A stretch of 64,000 nt of DNA from assembly GCF_001484685.1 (NCBI RefSeq), contig NZ_CP012200.1, positions 428,321-492,320 of the forward strand, given 5' to 3'. Source of the DNA: Thermococcus sp. 2319x1 (lineage in GTDB: Archaea > Methanobacteriota_B > Thermococci > Thermococcales > Thermococcaceae). Of the stretch, positions 27,323-36,555 are shown piece after piece (the stretch's first letter is position 1; the number at the start of each line of letters is the position of its first letter). The notes beneath the pieces were generated by a model, which made no database searches, was not told the DNA's origin, and saw only the letters and a list, made by a program, of their open reading frames with translations. Both the position numbers and the translations under genes were made by a program.

Positions 27323-28107
27323 AGATTTTCTCTCCTCCAAACACCTTCTTCGGCTAATTTCTCTAGCCTGGACTTTATATAGCTTAAGACTTCACTGAGT
27401 ATTTTCCCGTTGTTGTATTCCGCCACTATCTTTTCAAGTTCCTTCCGGGGGAGTTCTTTCATTTCCTTGGCCAGCTCGATCATTCTTGGGTATGCCCTTA
27501 CTATGTTGTCAACTATGGTTATGTCGGCCATTCTTGCGCTCCGTGAGAGGGGGTTCAAATCGACTGTTATAACGAACTTGCCCATCTTCACGAGTGCTTC
27601 CGTTCTGTCTCCATCCTCCAATGGTACAACGACAACGTCTGCCTTCCATATGCCGTTCTCATCAACTTTGCCCCTTTCGCTTTCCAAGTTTGGAATTCTT
27701 TTGGTTGGGTTTATGCCGAGAAGCTCCACTTCCGGGTCATACTTCCTGAGTTCCTCCGCTATCGCCTTAACTCTTTCCTCTGTCCGGTAGAAGAGGTTTA
27801 TCTCAAGTTTTGCATTGAGAGCCTTTGCAAGCTCTATCGTCTCTTTTGGAACCAGTGCTGCCACGTTTCCATTTACCGAAATTACCGGATGCTTAGCCAA
27901 TAGAAGTTTCGCAACAGCGGCTTTCATAGCTTTCTCCGCCGGTTCAATTGTGGTTTCCCCGATAAGGTAATCAAAAGCTTCTCCCCTTCCATGGGCAATT
28001 AACCCTGCTGTAGCTAAAATGCCCTTTTCAAGGGCTTCCTCCAGTTTATGCCTGTAATAAAGGCTCCAATATCTGGGATGAGACTTTGGGACAAAAAATT
28101 TTGCCAT
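27319..28107 (-). CDS. 4-phosphopantoate--beta-alanine ligase (phosphopantothenate synthetase)
   Basis: 262 residues from ATG 28107 (TCGGTGATAAAA upstream). In archaeal CoA synthesis it joins 4-phosphopantoate and beta-alanine with ATP, replacing bacterial PanC/PanK order. Recognised by PKSHPRYWSLYYRHKLEE, TAGLIAHGRGEAFDYLIGE, SVNGNVAAL and VDLNPLSRSARMADITIVD, all conserved in the Thermococcus enzyme. Monocistronic. Confidence 0.92.
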   Translation of the reverse strand: MAKFFVPKSHPRYWSLYYRHKLEEALEKGILATAGLIAHGRGEAFDYLIGETTIEPAEKAMKAAVAKLLLAKHPVISVNGNVAALVPKETIELAKALNAKLEINLFYRTEERVKAIAEELRKYDPEVELLGINPTKRIPNLESERGKVDENGIWKADVVVVPLEDGDRTEALVKMGKFVITVDLNPLSRSARMADITIVDNIVRAYPRMIELAKEMKELPRKELEKIVAEYNNGKILSEVLSYIKSRLEKLAEEGVWRRENL

Positions 28108-28153
28108 TTTTATCACCGAAGGGGTATAAGAGAGAGAAAATAAAAGTCTTTTC

Positions 28154-29686
28154 TTACCTCTTCAGGTGTCTCCAGAGGAGTGAAGCCATAGTGAAGAGCA
28201 GGATTATTGAGGGGCCGCAGATACCTTTGCTCTCTTCACTTGTGGTCGCAGAGCTCGTTGTTGAGGGAGTGGCTGTTGGAGAGGTAATTTCAGAAGAAGA
28301 TGTTTCTTTTTTAGTTGTGGTTGAAGGGGTAGAAGTGGTCTGTGGTGGGGAAGGGCTTTGGGCTGTTGTTTGCGTTGTGCTTGTTGTAGATATTGAAGGG
28401 CTCGTTTCTACGGAAGTTTTGGTGGTGGTCTCAACCTCACTCTTCTCTTTTCCGAATTTGAAGAACCATGCGTCGCCGTTTTTTGGGGAGTTTAACCTTC
28501 CGCTGACCGTCTTTACGAGGACTTTGTAGTCGGAAGATTCCAAGGTTATCTTCTTGGGTTCGGGTGAATATTCCCCTTCCGGTATGTCTAGGGGGCCATA
28601 TAGGGTTTCCCATGTAACTTTTGAAACATTAGGAACGATGAATCTCTTAGAGAAATCCTCAGTGTAACCGGCTGCGTATATGACGCCATCTTTTAGAATC
28701 CCTTTGGCAACTATATCCTCTTTTCCTCCTTGGATTATTCCAAACCATTGCAGCTCTCCCGTTTCATCAAATTTTGAGATTATTCCATCGCGGTTGCCAG
28801 AGGTAAAGTTGCCTGTGTAACCTAAGAGAACTATTTCGGAATTGTTGAACATTATGGAAACGAAATTGTCTCCATACCCTATTCCAAAGTGCTTTTTCCA
28901 TATGGTATCTCCATTTTGTGAAATCCTCAGTAGGAAGGCATTCCCAAACCCTATGTCATCCTTTGTGCTTCCGGCTACATAAACGTCGTTTTTGAACTCA
29001 ATTGCCTCCACATCTTTCAATGGATACGCCTTAGCCCACCTTAGCCTTCCGATTAAATCAAAGGCACACACAAAAATACCCTTATCATAAGTTCCGGCAA
29101 CGTAGATGAGGGACTGGGTGGCTTTCACTGCAGTTGCTTTGGCGTTTTCATTTCCGAATTCCACTACCCAGTTTACTTTTCCCTCAAGAGACAATTCCGC
29201 TAAGAATGCCCTTTGGATACTCCCCGTCGGGCTCGTATAGCCGACTATGTAAATTCTGTCATTTGCTATATCCATTGCTTCAGCACCATCATTAAAGCTC
29301 CCACCAAAGGTTTTGAAATAGACAAGTTCTCCATTTACGTTGAGTACTCCCACAAATGCATCGGCATCCTGAAAGTTTATGGAACCTATCTGCCCCACCA
29401 AATATGTCTTGTCTCCGTAGAGGGTTGCATCCCTAATGAAGATTGGTTTGGAGGAGTAGATGAGCTTTTGAAATTCCAGACCTCCCTTATCATCGACTTT
29501 AACAATAAATCCTCCTCTCAGATCTTCAAAACTTTTGGTAGAGCCCACCAAAATGGAGTATCCCTCTCCCGGGAGGTAGGCTACACCACTATCTATCTCA
29601 TCGCCGCCCCATGTAAGGTATTCCAGCTCTTGGGCATATGCAAAGGGCAGCAAAAACAATAGCATAAACACCACTAACCTTTCCAT
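28154..29686 (-). CDS. Secreted beta-propeller-like protein with Ser/Thr stalk and CGP-CTERM anchor
   Basis: 510 residues from ATG 29686 after GGTGAATCTC. A signal peptide (residues 1-18, ending AYA) is followed by repeated blocks of the form GD..F(V/I)...NG(E/D) resembling a WD/PQQ-type propeller (residues 20-400), a Ser/Thr/Pro-rich stretch (about 410-480), and KGICGPSIILL with a hydrophobic helix and RHLKR tail. The last part matches the CGP-CTERM sorting signal of Thermococcaceae. It is therefore likely cell-surface anchored and glycosylated; ligand unknown. Confidence 0.8.
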   Translation of the reverse strand: MERLVVFMLLFLLPFAYAQELEYLTWGGDEIDSGVAYLPGEGYSILVGSTKSFEDLRGGFIVKVDDKGGLEFQKLIYSSKPIFIRDATLYGDKTYLVGQIGSINFQDADAFVGVLNVNGELVYFKTFGGSFNDGAEAMDIANDRIYIVGYTSPTGSIQRAFLAELSLEGKVNWVVEFGNENAKATAVKATQSLIYVAGTYDKGIFVCAFDLIGRLRWAKAYPLKDVEAIEFKNDVYVAGSTKDDIGFGNAFLLRISQNGDTIWKKHFGIGYGDNFVSIMFNNSEIVLLGYTGNFTSGNRDGIISKFDETGELQWFGIIQGGKEDIVAKGILKDGVIYAAGYTEDFSKRFIVPNVSKVTWETLYGPLDIPEGEYSPEPKKITLESSDYKVLVKTVSGRLNSPKNGDAWFFKFGKEKSEVETTTKTSVETSPSISTTSTTQTTAQSPSPPQTTSTPSTTTKKETSSSEITSPTATPSTTSSATTSEESKGICGPSIILLFTMASLLWRHLKR

Positions 29687-29728
29687 GAGATTCACCGAAA
29701 AATATGTTTAATTCCCCCTAAATAAGGT

Positions 29729-30187
29729 TTACCACTGCCTTCTTCTGTCCCCCAAGAAGACTTTCATAAAACCTGAGAATTCCTCTCCCCTAAAGTCCTT
29801 GTAGAGCTTTTGAGTTTCTTCCTCGCTCAGCCACTCCATGTCATCGGGAATGCCCTCAAAGAAATCGTAGTAAATCTCGTTACCTTTCCTCGCCACGTTT
29901 ATGGTGTAAATTTTCTTCTTAAGCTCTTGGGCGATTTGTATTTCCCTGCTAACGAGAGATGTAAACTTTCCCACTATGCCGACTGCCACGAATATTTCGG
30001 CGTCTTTTATCATGTGGTGTGTAGGCTTTAGCCCGTAATCTGAAGGAAGTATAATGTTGTTCGAATTGAGCCTTTCCTCAATAATCCTCAGCAGTGCCCT
30101 TTCGGTTTGGGTATGATAAATAATGGTGGGCTCACTCACATATATCAAAGCACCGTACTTTTTCTTCTTTTTGAAAAATTTGAACAT
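29729..30187 (-). CDS. Conserved hypothetical Rossmann-like protein
   Basis: 152 residues from ATG 30187 after AGGTGTGGAAG. A very basic N-terminus (MFKFFKKKKKYG) is followed by alternating strands and helices (ALIYVSEPTIIYH, DAEIFVAVGIVGKFTS) reminiscent of nucleoside-deoxyribosyltransferase or LOG-like folds, but no catalytic motif is certain. No membrane segment. The stop lies 43 bp from the CGP-CTERM gene on the same strand. Confidence 0.55.
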   Translation of the reverse strand: MFKFFKKKKKYGALIYVSEPTIIYHTQTERALLRIIEERLNSNNIILPSDYGLKPTHHMIKDAEIFVAVGIVGKFTSLVSREIQIAQELKKKIYTINVARKGNEIYYDFFEGIPDDMEWLSEEETQKLYKDFRGEEFSGFMKVFLGDRRRQW

Positions 30188-30366
30188 CTTCCACACCTCA
30201 GGTGGGGATAAAACGTCGTCACCACTCGGCTGGGATGACACTCATCATCGGTTATCCTTATTCTTGAGTTTTGGTGTGGTCTTAAAAACTCTTCCCTTTA
30301 TGAATTTAATATGGCAAAACTTTTTATTTCAATTTGGCAACCTTGTCTTAGACTGGGGGTGAGAGA

Positions 30367-30693
30367 ATGAAATTCTGTCCAAAATGCGGGAGCATAATGC
30401 TGCCAGATAAGAAGAAGGGAGTCTTTGTGTGCAGAAAATGCGGATATGAGGAACCTCTTGATCCGGAGACGGCAAACAGATACAAAATAACCCAAAAGGT
30501 CAGGCATGAGAGAGAAGACGTCCCCGTTATTGAGCAGGACATAGCTACACTCCCAAAAGTAAAGATAACCTGTCCAAAGTGTGGCAACGATGAAGCCTAC
30601 TGGTGGGAAATGCAGACAAGGGCTGGAGATGAACCTTCAACGATCTTCTACCGCTGTACAAAGTGCGGCCACACGTGGAGAAGCTACGAATAA
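30367..30693 (+). CDS. tfs: Transcription factor S (TFS/TFIIS-like RNA cleavage factor)
   Basis: 108 residues with two zinc ribbons: CPKCG..CRKCG (residues 4-25) and CPKCG..CTKCG (about 70-101). RAGDEPSTIFYRC holds the Asp-Glu pair that stimulates RNA cleavage by stalled RNA polymerase. TATA-like aactttttatttc lies at about 30316-30327. It heads a cluster with a small gene, PCNA and Gins51. Confidence 0.96.
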   Translation: MKFCPKCGSIMLPDKKKGVFVCRKCGYEEPLDPETANRYKITQKVRHEREDVPVIEQDIATLPKVKITCPKCGNDEAYWWEMQTRAGDEPSTIFYRCTKCGHTWRSYE

Positions 30694-30704
30694 CGGTGAA
30701 ATTC

Positions 30705-30875
30705 ATGGAGGGACTTGAAATAGAAGTGCTTAAACGTCTTGTAGAAAAAGCTTTAAAGGAGTTAGATGAAGCATATAGAAGGATACCCGATGTGAACAAT
30801 GGAAAAACTTATTTATGGAGGGGCAGAGAAAGGATAAGGTTGATGGCTAAAATTCTCAACGATACGGAGGGATAA
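30705..30875 (+). CDS. Small conserved helical protein between tfs and pcn
   Basis: 56 residues from ATG 30705 (GGTGAAATTC upstream). The longer frame that begins inside tfs has no site. It is entirely helical and charged (LEIEVLKRLVEKALKELDE). Function unknown. Two bases separate it from the PCNA ATG and its end carries the PCNA ribosome site (GGAGGGATAAAG), indicating co-translation. Confidence 0.65.
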   Translation: MEGLEIEVLKRLVEKALKELDEAYRRIPDVNNGKTYLWRGRERIRLMAKILNDTEG

Positions 30876-30877
30876 AG

Positions 30878-31627
30878 ATGCCGTTCGAGATAGTTTTTGA
30901 TGGGGCAAAGGATTTTGCAAGCTTGATTGACACAGCAAGCAATTTAATCGATGAGGCGGCCTTCAAAGTTACGGAGGAAGGCATATCGATGAGAGCAATG
31001 GATCCAAGCAGGGTTGTTTTGATTGACCTCAACCTCCCCGCTGGAATCTTCAGCAAATACGAAGTCGAAGGAGAAGAAACAATCGGCGTTAACATGGACC
31101 ACTTTAAGAAAATCCTCAAGAGAGGAAAGGGCAAAGACATCCTTGTCCTTAGAAAGGGAGAAGAGAACTTCCTTGAGGTAATCCTTGAGGGAACTGCAAA
31201 GAGAACATTCAGACTTCCCCTCATTGAAGTTGAGGAACTTGAGCTTGAGCTCCCCGAATTGCCCTTCACGGTAAAGGCAGTCGTTCTCGGTGAGGTTCTT
31301 AAGGAGGCAATTAAAGATGCATCTCTCGTTAGTGACTCCATAAAGTTTATTGCCAAGGGAAATGAGTTCATTATGAGGGCCGAGGGGGAGACTCAAGAGG
31401 TCGAGATAAGGCTCACGCTTGAGGACGAAGGCTTGCTTGACCTTGAGGTTGAAGAGGAAACCAAGAGCGCCTACGGCGTGAGCTACCTCGCGGACATGGT
31501 AAAGGGAATAGGGAAGGCTGATGAGGTAGTCCTCAGGTTTGGAAACGAGATGCCCCTCCAGATGGACTATCCCATTAGGGATGAAGGAAGGCTAACGTTC
31601 TTACTTGCTCCAAGGGTTGAGGAGTGA
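30878..31627 (+). CDS. pcn: PCNA sliding clamp
   Basis: 249 residues, the standard length for the homotrimeric archaeal DNA sliding clamp. MPFEIVFDGAKDFASLID, MRAMDPSRVVLIDLNLP and the C-terminal PLQMDYPIRDEGRLTFLLAPR are canonical. It tethers PolB, PolD, Fen1, ligase and EndoQ through PIP boxes. It is clustered with Gins51 as in other Thermococcales. Confidence 0.98.
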   Translation: MPFEIVFDGAKDFASLIDTASNLIDEAAFKVTEEGISMRAMDPSRVVLIDLNLPAGIFSKYEVEGEETIGVNMDHFKKILKRGKGKDILVLRKGEENFLEVILEGTAKRTFRLPLIEVEELELELPELPFTVKAVVLGEVLKEAIKDASLVSDSIKFIAKGNEFIMRAEGETQEVEIRLTLEDEGLLDLEVEEETKSAYGVSYLADMVKGIGKADEVVLRFGNEMPLQMDYPIRDEGRLTFLLAPRVEE

Positions 31628-31658
31628 CCTCTCCCATACTATTTTTTAGGTGGTTAAA

Positions 31659-32219
31659 TTGGATCTCGCAAAGCTCAGGGAACTTCTTGAGATGGAGTTA
31701 TCTTCAAATGAATTAACTTCCTTAGATGAGGAGTTTTACAAGGAGTTCGACAGCCTTGTAAAGGCATTGAAGCTTAGGGCAGAGTCTTCCAAGGAGAGGG
31801 GAGAAGAAATCGAGGAAAGACTGTACCTTGCAGAGATGAACGTTGCAGAAAAGCTAATCAAGGAGATACTTCGGGCAAGGCTTCATAAAATAGTGGACAT
31901 GGTCTTTGAAGGAAGACCACAAAACCTTGTCGGTGAAGAAAGGAGAATCTTTTCCCTTCTTTTGGCGTTTGTGAACAGGGAGCATATTCCCATGGAAGGT
32001 TTTGAGATGGTTGAGGAGGAAACAGAAGAAGAAATCCCAGAGAGCGGAAAACAAATTTGGGAGGCTTACCTTATTCTCGAAGATATCCCCAAGGTCATGG
32101 ACGAACGCCTGAGGGAGTACGGGCCTTTCAAGGCGGGGGATCTGGTTACTCTTCCAAGAACCCTCGGGCATGTTTTAGTTCAGAGGGAAGTTGCTAGAAG
32201 GGTGAGCATTTCCCCTTAG
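31659..32219 (+). CDS. gins51: GINS complex subunit Gins51 (Sld5/Psf1-like)
   Basis: 186 residues. The start is TTG 31659 (MDLAKLRELL), supported by AGGTGG five bases before; GTG 31650 would overlap the ribosome site. A helical A domain comes first (to about 115), then an acidic linker (EEETEEEIPE), then a small beta B domain (YGPFKAGDLVTLPRTLGHVL). This A-then-B order identifies Gins51 rather than Gins23. GINS joins MCM and GAN in the replicative helicase. Next gene starts 9 bp downstream. Confidence 0.88.
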   Translation: MDLAKLRELLEMELSSNELTSLDEEFYKEFDSLVKALKLRAESSKERGEEIEERLYLAEMNVAEKLIKEILRARLHKIVDMVFEGRPQNLVGEERRIFSLLLAFVNREHIPMEGFEMVEEETEEEIPESGKQIWEAYLILEDIPKVMDERLREYGPFKAGDLVTLPRTLGHVLVQREVARRVSISP

Positions 32220-32228
32220 GTGGTTCTA

Positions 32229-34127
32229 ATGTTTAGTGTGTGCATGAGAGACTGCTATGACACGTGTGCAATTATAAGCGAGCTCAAAAACGGAAAGCTT
32301 TTTGTTAGGGGGAATCCGGATCATCCAATAACGAGAGGTTTTTTATGTCAGAAGGGCGCTCTTCTGCCAAAGTGGTTCCACAGCGAAGAGCGGTTAAAAA
32401 AGCCGCTAATGAGGGAAACGCTGGAGGATAAATTCAGAGAGGTAGAATGGGACGAAGCTATCAAAGTAGTTGCAGAGAAGTTGAAAGAAACAATAGAGAG
32501 CTACGGAAGCGAAAGCGTTCTTGTTTATAACTATGCCGGCGATAGGGGGGTTGTTAATTATGCCTTCCCGTTGAGGCTTTTCCACTATCTCAACACCGCA
32601 ATGCTCGATTATGGAATATGCGATAGAGCCGGCCAAGAGGCTTTAAAAGACGTCTATGGAAGTGCAGTAGGAATGGATCCGGAGGAGCTGAAGAATCAGA
32701 AACTCATTGTGTATTGGGGAATAAACCCCCTATGGACGAACCTCCATGGGTTTATGCTTGCGAAAAAGCACAACCTCGAAAAATGGGTTGTTGATGTTAT
32801 AAGAACTGAAACTGCAAAAAGGAGCGAAAAGTTTTTCCAGATAAGGCCCAACACAGATGCTCTGTTTGCCCTGGGAATTGCGAAGGTAATCGTTGAAAAC
32901 GAACTCTACGATAAGGACTTCGTAAGAGAAAACGTATACGGGTTTGAAGGGTTTGCAGAATATCTCAAAAAGATAAACCTGGACTTTGTAAGCGAGGAAA
33001 CCGGAATTGAAAAGGAGAGAATAGAGGAGTTTGCCTTTGAGTATTCCGAGAAGAGGGGAGTTATCCACATCGGATACGGTTTTCAGCGCTCCCTCAATGG
33101 CGGAGAGGCCGTGAGAGCAATTTCCATTCTCCCAGCCCTTGTGGGACATAAGTTTGGCTTTATCTACGATATGAAAACAATCGATAAAAGCTATGCTGAG
33201 GGGGCTTTTCTAAGAACAAAACCGGTCAAGGGAATACCCCAGATGAAGCTTGCCGAATACATTGAGAGGGGAGAGATTAAGTTTCTCTACATATACAATG
33301 CCAATCCCCTGGCTTCGCTTCCGAATCAGAACAGATTAAGAAAAGCCATAATGGAGAACGATGTATTCGTTGTTACTCATGACATCTTTTTAACTGACAC
33401 AGCGCTCTATTCTCATGTGGTTTTACCTGCGAACACGTTTTTTGAGAGGTTTGACATTGCCGATTCCTACTACCACCGCTATGTTGCATTAAACGAGCCT
33501 GTGACGAGGCTCTATGGGAAGAGCAACAGTGAAGTAGCTAGAATGCTCGCTAAAGCCATGGGTATAGAGAATCCCTACCTTTATGAAAGCGATGAAGAGG
33601 TCGTGAGAAAGGTCTTGGAGATGAACGGTTTAAGCTTGGAGGAGCTCAAAAAGAAAGGCTTTGTAAAAGTTGAAGCAAAGGGGAGAAAATACGACACCCC
33701 AAGTGGAAAGATAGAGTTCTACTCTCAGAGGGCTCTTAGGAGAGGCCTTTCTCCTTTCCCCAAGTATAAACCGCTGAAAGGGAAAGGGCTCCAGCTTTTG
33801 AGTCCGACATGGAAGCTGACAATCACAAGCCAGTACCACAACACTTACAACATAATTGATCCTCACCTCTACATTAACCCCAAGGATGCCCAAGCAAGAG
33901 GTATCAAGGAAAACGATGAGGTGGAGGTTTTCAACGAATACGGAAAAATAAAAACGGTGGCGAAGATTAGCGAAGATGTTCCTGAAGGAGTCGTGATTCT
34001 CTACAAGGCATTTTGGGTTAGACTGCTCGGCTGGAATGTGAACTTCCTTACAAGCGATGAGACCGTTGAGAAATATGGAAACGCCTCAGCTTTTCATTCG
34101 ACATGGGTAGAGGTGAAAAAGGTTTAA
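32229..34127 (+). CDS. Molybdopterin oxidoreductase (formate-dehydrogenase/anaerobic dehydrogenase family)
   Basis: 632 residues from ATG 32229 (AGGTGGTTCTA). The N-terminal CMRDCYDTC with a later C in GFLCQKGALL binds a [4Fe-4S] cluster. The molybdopterin domains follow, with YNYAGDRGVVNYAFPLR, and a C-terminal MGD-binding barrel (LTITSQYHNTYNIIDPHLYI). No in-frame TGA, so no selenocysteine. It stands alone without iron-sulfur or hydrogenase partners, so electron carrier and substrate (likely tungsten-dependent in these organisms) are unknown. Confidence 0.85.
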   Translation: MFSVCMRDCYDTCAIISELKNGKLFVRGNPDHPITRGFLCQKGALLPKWFHSEERLKKPLMRETLEDKFREVEWDEAIKVVAEKLKETIESYGSESVLVYNYAGDRGVVNYAFPLRLFHYLNTAMLDYGICDRAGQEALKDVYGSAVGMDPEELKNQKLIVYWGINPLWTNLHGFMLAKKHNLEKWVVDVIRTETAKRSEKFFQIRPNTDALFALGIAKVIVENELYDKDFVRENVYGFEGFAEYLKKINLDFVSEETGIEKERIEEFAFEYSEKRGVIHIGYGFQRSLNGGEAVRAISILPALVGHKFGFIYDMKTIDKSYAEGAFLRTKPVKGIPQMKLAEYIERGEIKFLYIYNANPLASLPNQNRLRKAIMENDVFVVTHDIFLTDTALYSHVVLPANTFFERFDIADSYYHRYVALNEPVTRLYGKSNSEVARMLAKAMGIENPYLYESDEEVVRKVLEMNGLSLEELKKKGFVKVEAKGRKYDTPSGKIEFYSQRALRRGLSPFPKYKPLKGKGLQLLSPTWKLTITSQYHNTYNIIDPHLYINPKDAQARGIKENDEVEVFNEYGKIKTVAKISEDVPEGVVILYKAFWVRLLGWNVNFLTSDETVEKYGNASAFHSTWVEVKKV

Positions 34128-34186
34128 CCAAATTTGTCCAAAAATGTTTTTATGCATTCTCTCCAATCTTCAAACGGTGAGGAATA

Positions 34187-34507
34187 ATGAAAGTTTACAG
34201 AAGGGATAGGGAGTATCCTCAGGAATACAAAGAAGTTCTCGAGGAGTTGAGCACTGTTATTGATCCGATAAGCACGATGAATATACTCGATGCCGGTCTT
34301 TTAGCGGGACTTGACGTTAGTGATAACACCCTCAAGATATGGCTCGCCGTGGAGAGCAATGCATATTACAACATGATTGGGGGCGCTGCAATAGCTCATT
34401 CAAAGATAATTGGCGATATAATGGAACGCTTTGCCCTTGTGAAGTTTCCGAGGGTTTACATATATGACATGAAAAACAACCTCCTCGCAAAGTTTGAGAA
34501 GAAGTGA
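34187..34507 (+). CDS. DUF59/MIP18-family protein A
   Basis: 106 residues with the DUF59 core: VLEELSTVIDPISTMNILDAGLL, then an alpha/beta unit. DUF59/MIP18 proteins take part in Fe-S cluster handling. It lacks the usual conserved Cys. ATG follows GGTGAGGAATA, with TATA-like gtttttatg near 34147. It overlaps the second DUF59 gene. Confidence 0.75.
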   Translation: MKVYRRDREYPQEYKEVLEELSTVIDPISTMNILDAGLLAGLDVSDNTLKIWLAVESNAYYNMIGGAAIAHSKIIGDIMERFALVKFPRVYIYDMKNNLLAKFEKK

Positions 34508-34512
34508 GGAAG

Positions 34513-34872
34513 ATGGGATTTTTAGACTTCCTTAAAGAAAAGCCAAGAGGAAACCTGAGGGAGCTCCCTCCTGAGGTTAAAGAGGTCGTGGAGGAGCTTA
34601 GGAAAGTAAAAGACCCGGAAACGGAACTTAATATAGTGGACGAAGGGTTAGTGTATGGCCTAACTGTGGAGAATGAAAAGGTTATGGTATGGCTTCTCTT
34701 AGCGAGAACCACTCCAGAGTGCCACTTTTGTCAGGCGATTGCCATGAACGTGCAGAAGAGGATTATTAGAGACATCATTGGAGTATTAAGGGAAAAAGGT
34801 TTTAGGAGCGTTAAGGTGTATAATGAAATTGGACTTTTACTTGAGGAATGGAGGGATAAAGATGAGGGTTAA
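34513..34872 (+). CDS. DUF59/MIP18-family protein B
   Basis: 119 residues from ATG 34513 (the frame allows GTG 34504). It contains VKDPETELNIVDEGLVYGL and a CHFC motif (TTPECHFCQAI) that fits cluster binding, unlike its neighbour. Probably a partner of protein A in Fe-S delivery, possibly to the adjacent molybdopterin enzyme (inference). Its end overlaps the start of the aldo/keto reductase gene. Confidence 0.8.
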   Translation: MGFLDFLKEKPRGNLRELPPEVKEVVEELRKVKDPETELNIVDEGLVYGLTVENEKVMVWLLLARTTPECHFCQAIAMNVQKRIIRDIIGVLREKGFRSVKVYNEIGLLLEEWRDKDEG

Positions 34873-35698
34873 GGCGTTTAATGATCTGAAAAGAATTGGA
34901 GACGACAAGGTTACGGCCATCGGAATGGGTACATAGGGTGTAGGAGGCTGGGAGAGTCCGGACTACTCAAGGGATAGAGAACATGTAGAAGCCCTTAAAT
35001 ACGGGCTTGAGCTTGGAATGAACCTCATAGACACGGCGGAATTTTACGCCTCTGGCCACAGCGAAGAGCTCGTTGGAAAAGCCATAGAGGGGTTTGAAAG
35101 GGAAGATATTTTCATAGTGAGCAAAATCTGGCCCACCCATTTTGGATACGAGAGTGCCAAAAAAGCAGCAAGGGCAAGTGCAAAGAGACTTGGCACTTAC
35201 ATAGACCTCTATCTCCTTCACTGGCCTACTGAGGACTTCAGAAGAATAGAGGAAACCCTCCATGCTCTTGAAGAGCTCGTCGATGAGGGCCTTATCAGGT
35301 ACATCGGCGTTAGCAACTTCGACCTTGAGCTCCTCAAGAGGAGCCAGGAAGCTATGAGAAAATACGAGATCGTGGTGAATCAGGTAAAATACTCTCTAAA
35401 AGACCGAAGATCAGAAGAGAGCGGCTTGTTGGAGTACATGAAGAGGGAGGGCATCACGTTGATGGCTTACACCCCACTGGAAAAGGGAACCCTGGCAAGA
35501 AACGAGTGTTTGGCAGAGATAGGGAAAAAATACAACAAAACCGCCGCTCAAGTTGCATTGAACTGGCTCATATGGAAGGAAAACGTTGTCGCAATTCCAA
35601 AAGCGACAAACAAGGAACACATTAGGGAGAACTTCGGTGCGATGGGATGGAGGCTGAGCAGAGAGGATTACGAAAAAGCCCTTGAATGCGTCCGGTAG
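34862..35698 (+). pseudogene. Aldo/keto reductase interrupted by an in-frame TAG
   Basis: From ATG 34862 the frame gives MRVKAFNDLKRIGDDKV, then AIGMGT, TAG at 34934-34936, then GVGGWESPDYSRDREHVEA and a complete reductase to 35698. Family members read GMGTWG here, so a single TGG-to-TAG change at codon 25 explains it. Catalytic residues are intact (DTAEFYASGHSE with Tyr, the Lys in VSKIW, LLHW). Without it the protein would be 278 residues. Translation could restart at ATG 35018 but would lose the first barrel strands. Probably inactivated, or a base error. Confidence 0.85.
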
Positions 35699-35731
35699 TT
35701 TTATTAATATTTGTGTACCTTAAGTTAAGAC

Positions 35732-35971
35732 ATGAACATTTTCATCCCCCTTGTGCTGGGTGTCTTCGTGGGTTATCTGCTTAGGGATAGAATAAAGTTT
35801 AGCATGGACAAACCGATGAGTATTGCTTTGCTGTTTTTGATATTTTTCATGGGTGTTGAAGCGGGCAGAGTGGAAATAGACGCTTTCAAGCTTTTCATCT
35901 CTTCCCTCGTTTTTGCCTCTTTTACAATACTCGGAAGTCTTTTCATGGCGCTGCTGGGGGTGAGGAAGTGA
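35732..35971 (+). CDS. LysO-type exporter, small N-terminal subunit
   Basis: 79 residues with three hydrophobic helices (about 3-14, 28-45, 52-75). It matches the N-terminal part of LysO/DUF340 lysine exporters, which in bacteria are one chain of about 300 residues. The stop overlaps the next GTG by 4 bp. TATA-like gttttattaatatt lies near 35699-35710. Confidence 0.65.
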   Translation: MNIFIPLVLGVFVGYLLRDRIKFSMDKPMSIALLFLIFFMGVEAGRVEIDAFKLFISSLVFASFTILGSLFMALLGVRK

Positions 35972-36555
35972 GTTTTCTCTATCTGGTACTCTCATCCCTC
36001 CTCCTTGGCATGCTCGTTGGGAAGTACACGGGTTTAGAGTTCGGTAACCTCTACGAGCTCATGCTCTATCTCCTCATATTTATTATAGGCATCGACATTG
36101 GAAAGAGCAAGGGATTAAGAGAAGAGCTTAAACGACTTGGCAAAATGGCTCTTTTGCTTCCTTCTGCTACAGTTGTGGGCTCACTGATAGGGGGCCTTTT
36201 TGCTTCTCTCCTTTTGAAGGTTCCTCTTAAGTGGGGATTAGCAATTTCTGCGGGTTTTGGGTGGTATTCCTTAACGGGCCCTCTCTTGGCAACTTATTCT
36301 CCGATATATGGGGTAATTGGATTTCTGGCAAACTTAACGAGGGAAATTCTAACGATTATTTTCTACCCCCTTGCAATAAAGAAGATTCCAAAAGAGAAGG
36401 CGATAGTCATGGGGGGCGCAACGACCATGGATACAACCCTTCCACTGATGGCAAAGTTTGGGGGAACGGAGATAACGCTTCTTGCTTTTGTACATGGGTT
36501 TATTTTAACGGCAATAGCGCCTTTTTTGATTCCCCTAATACTTCAGCTTTTGTAG
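35968..36555 (+). CDS. LysO-type exporter, large C-terminal subunit
   Basis: 195 residues starting with GTG overlapping the previous gene. It has six or so hydrophobic helices, with GFGWYSLTGPLL and GGATTMDTTLPLM, the conserved core of the LysO/DUF340 family. Together with the 79-residue subunit it makes one full transporter. Substrate by family: lysine or related amino acids, not shown here. The 3' end overlaps the convergent ferritin-like gene by 13 bp. Confidence 0.75.
   Translation: MSFLYLVLSSLLLGMLVGKYTGLEFGNLYELMLYLLIFIIGIDIGKSKGLREELKRLGKMALLLPSATVVGSLIGGLFASLLLKVPLKWGLAISAGFGWYSLTGPLLATYSPIYGVIGFLANLTREILTIIFYPLAIKKIPKEKAIVMGGATTMDTTLPLMAKFGGTEITLLAFVHGFILTAIAPFLIPLILQLL

Noticed and set aside
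32229-34127. Selenoprotein formate dehydrogenase
   Set aside because: No in-frame TGA exists in the gene, and the expected partner subunits are absent.
34934-34936. TAG decoded as pyrrolysine
   Set aside because: The replaced residue is a conserved Trp and Thermococcales are not known to have the pyrrolysine system; a point mutation or base error is simpler.
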